Assembly: GCA_964217345.1 (NCBI GenBank)
Contig: CAXPJI010000010.1
Location: 58,440-122,439, forward strand
From: UBA3478 sp964217345
Lineage (GTDB): Bacteria > Bacteroidota > Bacteroidia > Flavobacteriales > Flavobacteriaceae
Direction: 5' to 3'
Length of the DNA stretch: 64,000 nt
Both the position numbers and the translations under genes were made by a program. The notes under the pieces were generated by a model. It saw only the letters and a list, made by a program, of their open reading frames with translations, was not told the origin of the DNA and did no database searches. Positions 1-7,966 of this stretch are shown here, in pieces; the first letter of the stretch is position 1; the number at the start of each line of letters is the position of its first letter.

Positions 1-311
1 TATTGGTAATAGTTAGCGAATTGAATAAAACTTGAGGTAGATAGAAAGTAATCGAGCTCGCCTTTAAGAAACTTTAGGTAAAAGTTAGGAGCTTCGAAAT
101 CAAACGTTCCGTAATTAAAAACGATGTCTAATCCTTGATAATGATCTTTAACCCGAATGGCCGAATGGCCGAATGCGGCATGAAGCTCTGGCCCAGGACT
201 ACAAGTAAGTAAGCTTATACTTGATTCTTCAGATAACTGAATTTGGCCTAGGGTCGTTTGAAATGAACCGCAGGTGATTAGAAGAAGTAGAGTTCTTAGG
301 AATCGCATCAT
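1..311 (-). CDS. DUF4105 / Lnb N-terminal domain protein (5' part only)
   Basis: The gene runs off the left edge; only about 103 N-terminal residues are present. It opens with a signal peptide (MMRFLRTLLLLITCGSF, cleavage after about residue 22) and continues with a segment containing SPGPELHAAFGHSAIRV and FNYGTFDF. The GHSAIR and NYGTFDF motifs are those I know from DUF4105, the N-terminal domain of lipoprotein N-acyltransferase-like Lnb proteins; the conserved His may be catalytic. The product should be exported or anchored in the envelope. Two adjacent ATG codons (311 and 308) could start it. A perfect -7 box lies 4 bases upstream. The C-terminal membrane part expected for full-length proteins is outside the window, so enzyme activity is inferred from family only. 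Confidence 0.75.
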   Translation of the reverse strand, partial: MMRFLRTLLLLITCGSFQTTLGQIQLSEESSISLLTCSPGPELHAAFGHSAIRVKDHYQGLDIVFNYGTFDFEAPNFYLKFLKGELDYFLSTSSFIQFANYYQ

Positions 312-315
312 AATT

Positions 316-323
316 CAAATATA
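316..323 (-). promoter_or_regulatory. -7 promoter box for the DUF4105 gene
   Basis: On the minus strand the bases read TATATTTG, an exact match to the Bacteroidetes -7 consensus TAnnTTTG. Four bases (AATT) separate it from ATG at 311, so transcription may start at or beside the start codon. I see no clear -33 TTTG. Confidence 0.5.
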
Positions 324-374
324 GAAAATGCAGTGCCCATAAAAATGTACATTTACAGACGAATTCAATATTTG

Positions 375-1049
375 ATGCGCAAATCGATCCCTAATTTAAT
401 CACCCTTTTGAATGCCTTGTGCGGATGGTTAGCCATTTACTATTCGAGTAAAGGAGTCTTTGATTATGCCACCATATTATTAGTAATCGCAGCCGTATTT
501 GATTTTCTTGATGGTTTTCTGGCCAAACGTTTAAACGCCTTTTCAGAGGAGGGAGCTTTACTTGACTCTATGGCTGATTTAATCAGTTTTGGTGCGGCAC
601 CTGCACTTTTTGTTTTATTCCGATTTGAATCTTCAGAGTATTTTATACCCTTATTGATTAGTTCAGGTTTTTTGTTTGCCTGTGCACTATGGCGACTCGT
701 TCGATATACCCTTCATGCTGCAGAGACTAAGCCGTATTTCGAGGGTATGCCAACTCCAGCGATGACTTTGAGTATCATTGGCACTTCTTATTTTTTAACT
801 TCCTTAACCTCTTTAGATCATAGTCAAGAGGTCATAGCTATCGTAGTGTTGTCTGTGGTTTTAGGTCTTTGGATGATCAGTAAAATACCAACATTGAGTT
901 TTAAAGTGAATCAATGGTCTTTCTCTGAAAATTGGCAGCGTTACTCCTTTGTGGCAGTAGCTTTTGTCGGGTTGGTATTTCTGGGTATTTCAGGCGTGCC
1001 TGTAGCATTAGGAGCTTACCTGCTATTTTCCCTTTTCCTCAAAAGCTAA
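375..1049 (+). CDS. pssA: CDP-diacylglycerol-serine O-phosphatidyltransferase
   Basis: Makes phosphatidylserine from CDP-diacylglycerol and serine, the first step to phosphatidylethanolamine, in the inner membrane. The CDP-alcohol phosphotransferase motif is visible near residues 43-66: D-F-L-D-G-F-L-A-K, then G, three residues, D, three residues, D. The usual Arg of D-G-x-x-A-R is Lys here. Several hydrophobic membrane spans follow. The frame opens earlier (GTG 333, ATG 345), but I choose ATG 375 because family members in this phylum begin with a short M-(R/K)-K-x-IPNLITLLN segment; this gives 224 residues. The 3' end overlaps the convergent lptB by 27 bases. Confident in family; the start is moderately sure. 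Confidence 0.88.
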   Translation: MRKSIPNLITLLNALCGWLAIYYSSKGVFDYATILLVIAAVFDFLDGFLAKRLNAFSEEGALLDSMADLISFGAAPALFVLFRFESSEYFIPLLISSGFLFACALWRLVRYTLHAAETKPYFEGMPTPAMTLSIIGTSYFLTSLTSLDHSQEVIAIVVLSVVLGLWMISKIPTLSFKVNQWSFSENWQRYSFVAVAFVGLVFLGISGVPVALGAYLLFSLFLKS

Positions 1050-1778
1050 TCGCTTCTTGCGAAGTTCAAAATTTTGACCTAGGTAAACTTTTCGAACCAT
1101 TTCATCCGCAGCTAACTCTTCGGGTGCCCCGGCTTTTAATATTTTTCCTTCAAACATTAAATAAGAACGTTCTGTAATAGCTAGCGTTTCTTGAACGTTG
1201 TGGTCGGTAATTAATATCCCAATGTTTTTATGCTTTAACTGGGCAACAATACGTTGAATGTCTTCTACAGCCACGGGGTCGACTCCAGCAAAGGGCTCAT
1301 CAAGTAAAATAAACTTAGGGTCTGTTGCTAGGGCCCGGGCTATTTCTGTTCTTCGACGTTCTCCTCCTGATAAAAGATCTCCTCGGTTCTTTCGAATATG
1401 GGTTAGTGAGAACTCTTCTAGGAGTTCTTCCATCTTCTCCTTTTGTGCTGTCTTAGAGAGTGAGGTAGTCTGTAATACACTTAGAATATTCTCTTCGACG
1501 CTTAACTTACGAAATACAGAGGCTTCTTGTGCTAGATAACCAATACCGTTTTGTGCCCTCTTGTACATCGGATAGTCGGTAATTTCTTTATCATCTAGAT
1601 AAATAGCACCTCCATTGGGTCTAACTAGACCTACAATCATATAAAAAGAGGTGGTTTTACCAGCACCGTTAGGTCCTAATAAACCAATGATTTCCCCCTG
1701 GTTTACTTCGAGAGAAACACTTTTGACAACCGTACGTTGATTGTATACTTTCTTAAGATTGGTAGCGCTAAGCTTCAC
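1023..1778 (-). CDS. lptB: LPS export ABC transporter ATP-binding protein LptB
   Basis: ATPase of the LptBFG complex that extracts lipopolysaccharide from the inner membrane and drives it across the periplasm. It has Walker A GPNGAGKTT (about residues 35-43), the signature LSGGE (136-140), Walker B FILLDE (156-161) and the switch His in TDHNV. The long match to the LptB type, including YLAQEASVFRKLSVEENI, separates it from general ABC ATPases. At 251 residues it is near the usual length of about 240. It starts with GTG and overlaps the preceding decarboxylase-like gene by 11 bases, so it is translationally linked to that operon. With kdsD at the operon head, the context is LPS synthesis and transport. 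Confidence 0.95.
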   Translation of the reverse strand: MKLSATNLKKVYNQRTVVKSVSLEVNQGEIIGLLGPNGAGKTTSFYMIVGLVRPNGGAIYLDDKEITDYPMYKRAQNGIGYLAQEASVFRKLSVEENILSVLQTTSLSKTAQKEKMEELLEEFSLTHIRKNRGDLLSGGERRRTEIARALATDPKFILLDEPFAGVDPVAVEDIQRIVAQLKHKNIGILITDHNVQETLAITERSYLMFEGKILKAGAPEELAADEMVRKVYLGQNFELRKKRLAFEEKGK

Positions 1779-2124
1779 TGTTTTCGTTTATAGCATCTAA
1801 ATATTCATAAGCTCTTCTCAGATGCGGAATTACAATAGTTCCACCAATGAGTGTAGCGATACCTAGGGTTTCTTTGATTTCTTCTGAGTTTGCACCCGCT
1901 TTACTTGCTCCCTCAATGTGATAGCGAACACAGTCATCACAACGAAGCACGGCAGAGGCGACTAACCCTAACAATTCCTTCGTTTTGACATCTAAAGCAC
2001 CTTCGGTAAATGCGTTGGTGTCTAAATTAAAAATGCGTTTGATCAATTTTTGATCATCGCTAAGAATACGCTCGTTCATTTTTGAACGATAGGCATTGAA
2101 TTCCTCAACTATTGAATTAGCCAT
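1768..2124 (-). CDS. carboxymuconolactone decarboxylase family (AhpD-like) protein
   Basis: A 118-residue, all-helical CMD-domain protein. It carries the CxxC motif CDDC (Cys62, Cys65) followed by His69 (CVRYHIEGA), the AhpD-type redox centre; hence peroxidase or disulfide-relay chemistry is more likely than true carboxymuconolactone decarboxylation. The C-terminal segment ETLGIATLIGGTIVIPHLRRA is typical of the small Bacteroidota members. It sits in an operon between tatC (8-base overlap) and lptB (11-base overlap). No partner reductase is adjacent, so the substrate is unknown. Confidence 0.85.
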   Translation of the reverse strand: MANSIVEEFNAYRSKMNERILSDDQKLIKRIFNLDTNAFTEGALDVKTKELLGLVASAVLRCDDCVRYHIEGASKAGANSEEIKETLGIATLIGGTIVIPHLRRAYEYLDAINENSEA

Positions 2125-2923
2125 TAGATTTTTGTTTGCGAATTACAATTCTTGAAATGAAGATACTAAACTCATATAAGATCAGAACCGGTATCGATAC
2201 GATTACCTGACTTGCTACATCGGGAGGAGTAATTACTGCTGAAATAATGAAGATAATAACGATCGCAAATTTGCGGTACGTCTTTAAAATCTCAGGAGTT
2301 ACCAATCCTATGCGTGTTAAAAAGTAGATTAGAATTGGTAATTCGAACATGATCCCACAAGCGATAACAGATGCTCTGACGGTGGAGATATACGATGAAA
2401 TATCGATTTCATTAGCGACCTCTTGACTTACAGTATAGGTTCCTAAGAAGTTGATTGAAAGAGGTGCAATCACATAATAACCAAATAGAACTCCCAAAAA
2501 GAAGAGTGAGGATGCTACAATGATAAAACCCCTGGAGTGTTTTCGTTCTTTTTCATACAACCCAGGACTTATAAAGCGCCATAGTTCCCACAAGAGATAT
2601 GGAAAACCAACGATAATACCTGCCCAGATAGAAGTCCAGATATGCGCAGAAAACTGCCCGGCCATCGTTCTGTTTTGTAAAGTGAAGGGTAAACTATCAG
2701 CGCAGAAATCAGAGGTCACTCCAAAGAAGGTGGCAATTTGGCAAAAGAAATGGTAGGTCGGAAAATTCATATTCTTCGGCCCAAATATGATGGTATCGAA
2801 GATAAATCCTTTGAATACAAAGGCGAAAACTGCGATGATCATAATCGCGAGAATAGAACGAATTAAGTGCCAACGTAGTTCTTCTAAATGGTCTAAAAAA
2901 GACATCTCGTCTCTAGTACTCAT
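2117..2923 (-). CDS. tatC: Sec-independent protein translocase subunit TatC
   Basis: Membrane receptor of the twin-arginine pathway, which exports folded proteins by recognising the RR signal peptide. The N-terminus MSTRDEMSFLDHLEELRWHL holds the conserved HLEELR element. It has about six membrane spans and the conserved segment FPYLLWELWRFISPGLYEKER in the first cytoplasmic loop region (near residues 123-143). Length 268 fits the family. It overlaps kdsD by 4 bases (ATGA) and the CMD gene by 8, so it belongs to one leftward operon. TatA/B is not in the window. Confidence 0.96.
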   Translation of the reverse strand: MSTRDEMSFLDHLEELRWHLIRSILAIMIIAVFAFVFKGFIFDTIIFGPKNMNFPTYHFFCQIATFFGVTSDFCADSLPFTLQNRTMAGQFSAHIWTSIWAGIIVGFPYLLWELWRFISPGLYEKERKHSRGFIIVASSLFFLGVLFGYYVIAPLSINFLGTYTVSQEVANEIDISSYISTVRASVIACGIMFELPILIYFLTRIGLVTPEILKTYRKFAIVIIFIISAVITPPDVASQVIVSIPVLILYEFSIFISRIVIRKQKSNG

Positions 2924-3924
2924 ACTAAGCCTGCTTGAATCAAATTATGAAGATGCAAGATACCTACATATTCGTTATTATCGATAACGATCAATTGCGT
3001 GATTTCATTTGAATTCATAAGCTGAAGCGCTTCAGATGCCAATCGATCAGAATGAATCGATTTAGGATTTAGGCTCATCAGTTCAGATGCTTTTACCGTG
3101 TTGAAATCAGGACTTCTCTCTAGCATACGTCTTAAGTCTCCATCGGTGATCATTCCGACCACTTTTTCTCCCTCACAAACTGCTGTACATCCTAATAAAT
3201 TCTTCGAAATTTCGACGATAACTTCTTTCAATGTACTTGAGGGTTGCACTCTAGGTATCAGTTCGGGGTTGATAAGATCTTTTACCTTTAAGGTTAATTT
3301 TTTACCCAGGCTTCCACCGGGATGGTATTGAGCAAATTGTTCTGCACCAAATCCCTTACTTTCAAGCGTTGCGACCATTAAAGCATCTCCAAGCGCCAGT
3401 TGAAGTGTTGTACTGGCCGTTGGTGCTAAGTCATGAGGACAAGCCTCTTTTTCGACAGGAGTTAGAAGAGTTAGCGTAGCACTTTTACTTACGATTGAAT
3501 CTGAATTGGCAGTAATTGCAATAAAGGGCAATTCTAGATTTTTAAGGTGAAGGGCAAGGGTTTTGATTTCTTCGCTATTTCCACTTTTAGAGAGAATAAA
3601 TACTAAATCTCCCTTTTGAATCATCCCTAAATCTCCGTGAACGGCATCCGCTGCATGCATAAAAAGCGCTGGGGTACCTGTAGAGTTAAAGCTTGCCACC
3701 CATTTCTGAGCAATAAGTGCACTTTTACCGACACCACTTACTACAACTCTTCCTTTTAGATGAGTGATCATTTCAATAACCTCTTCAAAGTGGTGATCGA
3801 GTGCGTTCTGGAGATTTTTGAGAGCATCGATCTCAATTTGTAAGACGCGATGCGCGATTTCTCTAAGATTTAAAGGTTTCTTCAAGGGTAAGCCGGTGAA
3901 TTGTGAAATATGTGTTAAATTCAA
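2920..3924 (-). CDS. kdsD: D-arabinose 5-phosphate isomerase, KpsF/GutQ type (SIS + two CBS)
   Basis: Interconverts ribulose 5-phosphate and arabinose 5-phosphate, the entry step to Kdo for LPS. An N-terminal SIS domain (about 35-175) has VVSGVGKSALIAQKWVASF and SKSGNSEEI; two CBS domains fill the C-terminus (about 205-334). The frame has no ATG near its start: it is bounded by an in-frame TAG and opens with TTG at 3924, or possibly TTG at 3885, which would give a start closer to the usual N-terminus. First gene of the kdsD-tatC-CMD-lptB operon and divergent from recQ. The family is certain; the precise start is not. Confidence 0.92.
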   Translation of the reverse strand: MNLTHISQFTGLPLKKPLNLREIAHRVLQIEIDALKNLQNALDHHFEEVIEMITHLKGRVVVSGVGKSALIAQKWVASFNSTGTPALFMHAADAVHGDLGMIQKGDLVFILSKSGNSEEIKTLALHLKNLELPFIAITANSDSIVSKSATLTLLTPVEKEACPHDLAPTASTTLQLALGDALMVATLESKGFGAEQFAQYHPGGSLGKKLTLKVKDLINPELIPRVQPSSTLKEVIVEISKNLLGCTAVCEGEKVVGMITDGDLRRMLERSPDFNTVKASELMSLNPKSIHSDRLASEALQLMNSNEITQLIVIDNNEYVGILHLHNLIQAGLV

Positions 3925-3985
3925 CTACGAAATTACAAATTATACCCCGAATACATCTGAATTGTTGATTGACAAGTAGACTCTG

Positions 3986-6181
3986 ATGATTCTAAACGGA
4001 AATGAATTATATCAAACCCTGAGAAAATTCTTTGGATTCTCTGAATTCAAAGGACTACAAAAAGAGGCTATAGGTGCACTTCTTTCAGGTCGAGATACGT
4101 TTGTTATTATGCCAACAGGGGGTGGTAAGTCTTTGTGCTACCAACTACCGGCATTGATGTGCCAAGGAACCGCGATCGTCATTAGCCCGCTGATTGCCTT
4201 GATGAAAAATCAGGTGGATGCAATAAGAAGTCAATCAGCTTTTTCGGGAATAGCTCACGTTTTAAACTCCTCGCTTACCAAAACCGAAACTCAAACGGTC
4301 ATCGATGATCTGAAATCAGGAGTTACTAAATTATTGTTTGTTGCTCCCGAGTCGTTGACTAAGCAGCATAATATTGATTTATTGAAGTCGATACCACTTT
4401 CGTTTGTAGCTATTGATGAGGCCCATTGTATTTCAGAATGGGGTCATGATTTCAGACCAGAATACAGAAATATTCGAGCGATTATCGATCGATTATCGCC
4501 GGGAATACCTTTGATTGCACTTACCGCTACAGCTACTCCTAAGGTTCAGGAAGATATTATGAAGAACTTGGGAATGAAAGATGCGGTTCTACTGAAATCT
4601 TCCTTCAATCGCCCCAACCTATATTACGAAGTTCGGCCTAAAACTGATCAGGTGAATAGTGATATCGTTAAGCTTATTGCTCAACATCCGAATAAATCGG
4701 TAATCATTTATTGCCTTAGCCGTAAAAAGGTTGAAGAACTAGCACAGATTCTGCAATTAAATGGGATCAAAGCAATTCCGTATCATGCAGGTTTTGATGC
4801 GAAAACTCGCGCGCTTTATCAAGATCAATTCTTAATGGAGGATGTGGATGTTGTTGTTGCAACCATAGCCTTCGGGATGGGTATCGATAAACCCGATGTT
4901 AGGCTAGTGATCCATTACGATATGCCAAAGAGTATAGAGAGTTATTATCAAGAAACCGGTAGAGCGGGTAGAGATGGTGGTGAAGGTATATGTATTGCTT
5001 TTTACTCCTCTAAGGATATTGAGAAGTTAGAAAAATTTAGCTCTGGTAAGCCTGTTGCGGAACAAGAAGTTAGTCAGGCATTATTACAGGACGTTATTGC
5101 TTATGCAGAAACTTCGCTTTCGAGAAGAAAATTTATCCTTCACTATTTCGGAGAAGAGTTTGACGAGGTGAACGGAGAAGGAGCGGATATGGATGATAAT
5201 GCCCGTAATCCCAAAGAACTTTTTGAAGCAGGCGAAGAAGCTACTCTCGTGCTCGATGTAGTTCAGAAGACTTCAGAAAAGTTTAAAAGCAAGGAGATTG
5301 TTCGAATACTAAGGGGGAAGCCTAATGCGATGATCAGCTCTCATAAAACGGATGAGAAACCGTTTTTTGGATGTGGGCATGCCCATAAGTCATTTTTCTG
5401 GCACACATTAGTCAGACAACTAGTCATCGCTGGGTATTTGCGTAAATCGATAGAAAACTACGGTATACTGCAAATCACAGAAAAGGGATATACCTTCATT
5501 AAAAATCCATCGAGTTTTCAAATGGTCCTTGATCGTGATTATAATCAGGAAGTAGCTGAGATTAATCAGGAGAAATCAAAAGGTGGAGGTGCAGACGACC
5601 AATTACTGTCTTTACTTAAAGCACTCCGAAAAAAAGAAGCTGATAAGCATGGGGTACCTCCCTATATCATTCTTCAAGACCCTTCACTCGAAGATATGGC
5701 ACTCAAATACCCAACCACTTTAGAAGAATTAGGGCAAATACACGGGGTGGGAGATGCTAAGGCTAAACGATACGGTGAGCCGTTTGTAAATTGTATAGCC
5801 AATTATGTGGAGGAAAACGATATCATTAAACCGGATGAGCTCGTTGTAAAATCTGCAGGCTCAAATTCGGGCCTGAAGCTCTACATCATACAAAGTGTAG
5901 ATCGAAAGTTGGCTTTTGACGATATTGCCTCTTCTAAAGGAATCACTCAGGAAGAACTGCTCCAAAATATGGAACAGATTGTGTTTAGTGGAACTAAGCT
6001 CGATATTAGTTATTGGGTTGACGAATTGTTAGATGATGACTCTCAAGAAGAACTTCATGATTATTTCATTGAAGCTAGCTCTAATAGTCTTGAGGATGCT
6101 ATCGCTGAATTAGAAGAAGATTTTGAAGAAGAAGAAATTCGTTTATATCGCATTAAATTCTACTCTGAACAGGCTATTTAA
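3986..6181 (+). CDS. recQ: ATP-dependent DNA helicase RecQ
   Basis: 3'-5' DNA helicase acting in recombination and fork repair. It shows motif I MPTGGGKSLCYQLPAL (about residues 41-56), the DEAH box DEAHCISEWGHDFRPEY, the helicase C-terminal motif QETGRAGRDG, a winged-helix (RQC) region, an HRDC domain (about 545-615) and a C-terminal helical extension, 731 residues in all, as in other Bacteroidota. The RQC zinc-binding Cys cluster seen in E. coli-type RecQ is absent: the stretch after SRRKFILHYFGEEF has no Cys. Divergent from kdsD; the downstream cysteine desulfurase has its own promoter-like box. Confidence 0.97.
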   Translation: MILNGNELYQTLRKFFGFSEFKGLQKEAIGALLSGRDTFVIMPTGGGKSLCYQLPALMCQGTAIVISPLIALMKNQVDAIRSQSAFSGIAHVLNSSLTKTETQTVIDDLKSGVTKLLFVAPESLTKQHNIDLLKSIPLSFVAIDEAHCISEWGHDFRPEYRNIRAIIDRLSPGIPLIALTATATPKVQEDIMKNLGMKDAVLLKSSFNRPNLYYEVRPKTDQVNSDIVKLIAQHPNKSVIIYCLSRKKVEELAQILQLNGIKAIPYHAGFDAKTRALYQDQFLMEDVDVVVATIAFGMGIDKPDVRLVIHYDMPKSIESYYQETGRAGRDGGEGICIAFYSSKDIEKLEKFSSGKPVAEQEVSQALLQDVIAYAETSLSRRKFILHYFGEEFDEVNGEGADMDDNARNPKELFEAGEEATLVLDVVQKTSEKFKSKEIVRILRGKPNAMISSHKTDEKPFFGCGHAHKSFFWHTLVRQLVIAGYLRKSIENYGILQITEKGYTFIKNPSSFQMVLDRDYNQEVAEINQEKSKGGGADDQLLSLLKALRKKEADKHGVPPYIILQDPSLEDMALKYPTTLEELGQIHGVGDAKAKRYGEPFVNCIANYVEENDIIKPDELVVKSAGSNSGLKLYIIQSVDRKLAFDDIASSKGITQEELLQNMEQIVFSGTKLDISYWVDELLDDDSQEELHDYFIEASSNSLEDAIAELEEDFEEEEIRLYRIKFYSEQAI

Positions 6182-6205
6182 ACTCTGTTTTCTTGAATCA
6201 AAACG

Positions 6206-6213
6206 TACCTTTG
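6206..6213 (+). promoter_or_regulatory. -7 promoter box for the cysteine desulfurase gene
   Basis: TACCTTTG is an exact TAnnTTTG match, and only four bases (ATAA) separate it from ATG at 6218. This suggests a transcript starting at or next to the start codon. No convincing -33 element. Confidence 0.55.
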
Positions 6214-6217
6214 ATAA

Positions 6218-7357
6218 ATGACTCCAGTTTATTTTGATAATGCTGCAACTACGGCGCTACGCCCAGAGGTTGTAACCACTATTTCTGAATCCCTTAGCGA
6301 ACAATTTGGCAATCCGTCATCTACTCATTCATTTGGAAGATCAGCAAAAGCTTTAATCGAAAAGGCTAGAAAATCAATCTCAACCACTTTAGGGGCGAAG
6401 CCAAGTGAAATTTATTTTACCTCTGGTGGAACAGAAGCGGATAATATGGTTCTTCGTTGCGCAGTTCGCGATCTAGGAGTAGAGAGAATTATTACTTCAG
6501 CGATTGAGCATCATGCGGTTTTACATGCTGCAGAAGCGGTGGCCGAGGAGTATGGAATAGGGCTTGAATTGGTTGATATCGATGAGCAAGGCTACATAGA
6601 TCTCAAAGATTTAGAAAATAAACTCTCTCGCGAAAGTGCACCCAAAACTCTGGTGAGTTTGATGCATGTGAATAATGAAATCGGGAATTTATTAGAGGTA
6701 GAGAAAGTTGCTGAACTATGCAAAACCCATCAAGCACTTTTTCACTCGGACACTGTTCAATCGGTCGGACATTACCAGTGGGACCTATCCAAAACACCTG
6801 TACATTTTATTTGTGCTGCAGCACATAAGTTTCATGGCCCTAAAGGAATCGGATTTTTGTATATGCGCTCCGATGTTCATTTAAAATCGTTAATAGTAGG
6901 TGGGGGTCAAGAAAAGGGCTTTCGAGCAGGTACTGAAAGTGTTCACAATATTTTAGGCATGGAAAAAGCCTTTACATTGGCTTATCAGAATTTAGCTGAG
7001 GAGAAAGAATATGTCCTGTCCTTAAAAAAGAGATTTATAGACGGGGTGAAGTCACGTCTTCCAGAAGCAACTTTAAATGGAGGATGTGGTAATCTTGATC
7101 GAAGTACTTATACTCTTGTGAATTTAAGACTTCCGATTACTGGAGATAAAGCAACCTTGCTTCTTTTTCATTTAGATCTAAAAGGTATTGCTTGTTCTCA
7201 GGGTAGTGCTTGTCAGTCTGGAAGTAATACGGGTTCTCACGTACTTCGTACGATCGCCGCCGATAATTTTCCGTCTCTACGTTTTTCTTTCTCTATCTTC
7301 AACACCATAGAAGAAGTAGATTACGTAATTGATACTTTAGCTAGCTATTTGGCGTAG
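6218..7357 (+). CDS. cysteine desulfurase, NifS/IscS class V aminotransferase
   Basis: Removes sulfur from cysteine as an enzyme-bound persulfide for Fe-S clusters or thio-modifications; PLP enzyme in the cytoplasm. Visible are MTPVYFDNAATT at the N-terminus, TSGGTEADN (68-76), the PLP His pair near 98-99, Asp178, the Schiff-base Lys204 in AAHKFHGPKG, and the catalytic loop Cys332 in CSQGSACQSGS. Length 379 is normal. No iscU/sufE partner is next to it, so whether it supplies clusters or tRNA thiolation cannot be told. Its last 13 bases overlap the convergent gene at 7345. Confidence 0.93.
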   Translation: MTPVYFDNAATTALRPEVVTTISESLSEQFGNPSSTHSFGRSAKALIEKARKSISTTLGAKPSEIYFTSGGTEADNMVLRCAVRDLGVERIITSAIEHHAVLHAAEAVAEEYGIGLELVDIDEQGYIDLKDLENKLSRESAPKTLVSLMHVNNEIGNLLEVEKVAELCKTHQALFHSDTVQSVGHYQWDLSKTPVHFICAAAHKFHGPKGIGFLYMRSDVHLKSLIVGGGQEKGFRAGTESVHNILGMEKAFTLAYQNLAEEKEYVLSLKKRFIDGVKSRLPEATLNGGCGNLDRSTYTLVNLRLPITGDKATLLLFHLDLKGIACSQGSACQSGSNTGSHVLRTIAADNFPSLRFSFSIFNTIEEVDYVIDTLASYLA

Positions 7358-7965
7358 GGAAAATTTCTTGCGATTTGCTTCATCATTTTCTCAACCAGTT
7401 CACGAGTATTTTTCCCAGTGGTTCTATCGATAACCTTTTCGTGTCGCCACAGTAATTTTGAAGATTGACCGTCGACGAGCTTTAGTGTAATTCGACCAAA
7501 GGAAGGGGAGAGCACCCATAAATCGATCCAAGAAAACTGATTTTCTATTCCTTCTGATAATAAAACACTGATAGACAGACTTCCTCGAATGACGGCATCG
7601 ACTTTTAGTTTATGGGCTAAGTCCTTTGATTCCATTAAAAGGGAGCTTCTATAGTCAATACCAGAAGACCGCATATTAGTTAAGGTTTCTTCGTACGGTT
7701 GAATCGTTACATTCAAAGCGTCGATTTGGCTTTCGATGTAGTACGTTAATTCTTTTTGTAGACTAGCTCCCTCTTCTTCAGAAAGTTGTCTACGTTTTAA
7801 TTCAGATAGCGATAGATCTAAATCAATGTCAAAAGGAACTACAGCGATTACTTTGTGGGATTCGGTAATGCTTTTAAAGTCGGGATGTAGGAAACTGCTT
7901 TTCTGCCCAACAATAAGGTTTATAGCGCATAAGGTCATCAGGAAGCCTAAAAGCAATTTTTTCAT
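7345..7965 (-). CDS. exported protein with CsgG/TolB-N-like fold, function unknown
   Basis: 206 residues with a signal peptide (MKKLLLGFLMTLCAINLIVG, cleavage near 20). I do not recognise a named family with certainty. The order of elements, a strand HKVIAVVPFD, then helices, then KVDAVIRGSLSIS, and a late strand ending SSKLLWRHEK, resembles the nucleotide-independent periplasmic fold of CsgG/TolB-N/GNA1162 proteins (inference). It has no lipobox Cys, so it is predicted soluble periplasmic. It starts one base after the M23 peptidase stop and is surely co-transcribed with it. Confidence 0.65.
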   Translation of the reverse strand: MKKLLLGFLMTLCAINLIVGQKSSFLHPDFKSITESHKVIAVVPFDIDLDLSLSELKRRQLSEEEGASLQKELTYYIESQIDALNVTIQPYEETLTNMRSSGIDYRSSLLMESKDLAHKLKVDAVIRGSLSISVLLSEGIENQFSWIDLWVLSPSFGRITLKLVDGQSSKLLWRHEKVIDRTTGKNTRELVEKMMKQIARNFPYAK

Positions 7966-7966
7966 A

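Noticed and set aside
1258..1539. 93-residue plus-strand frame within lptB
   Set aside because: Covers the ABC signature and Walker B on the other strand; Ser/Arg-rich shadow composition.
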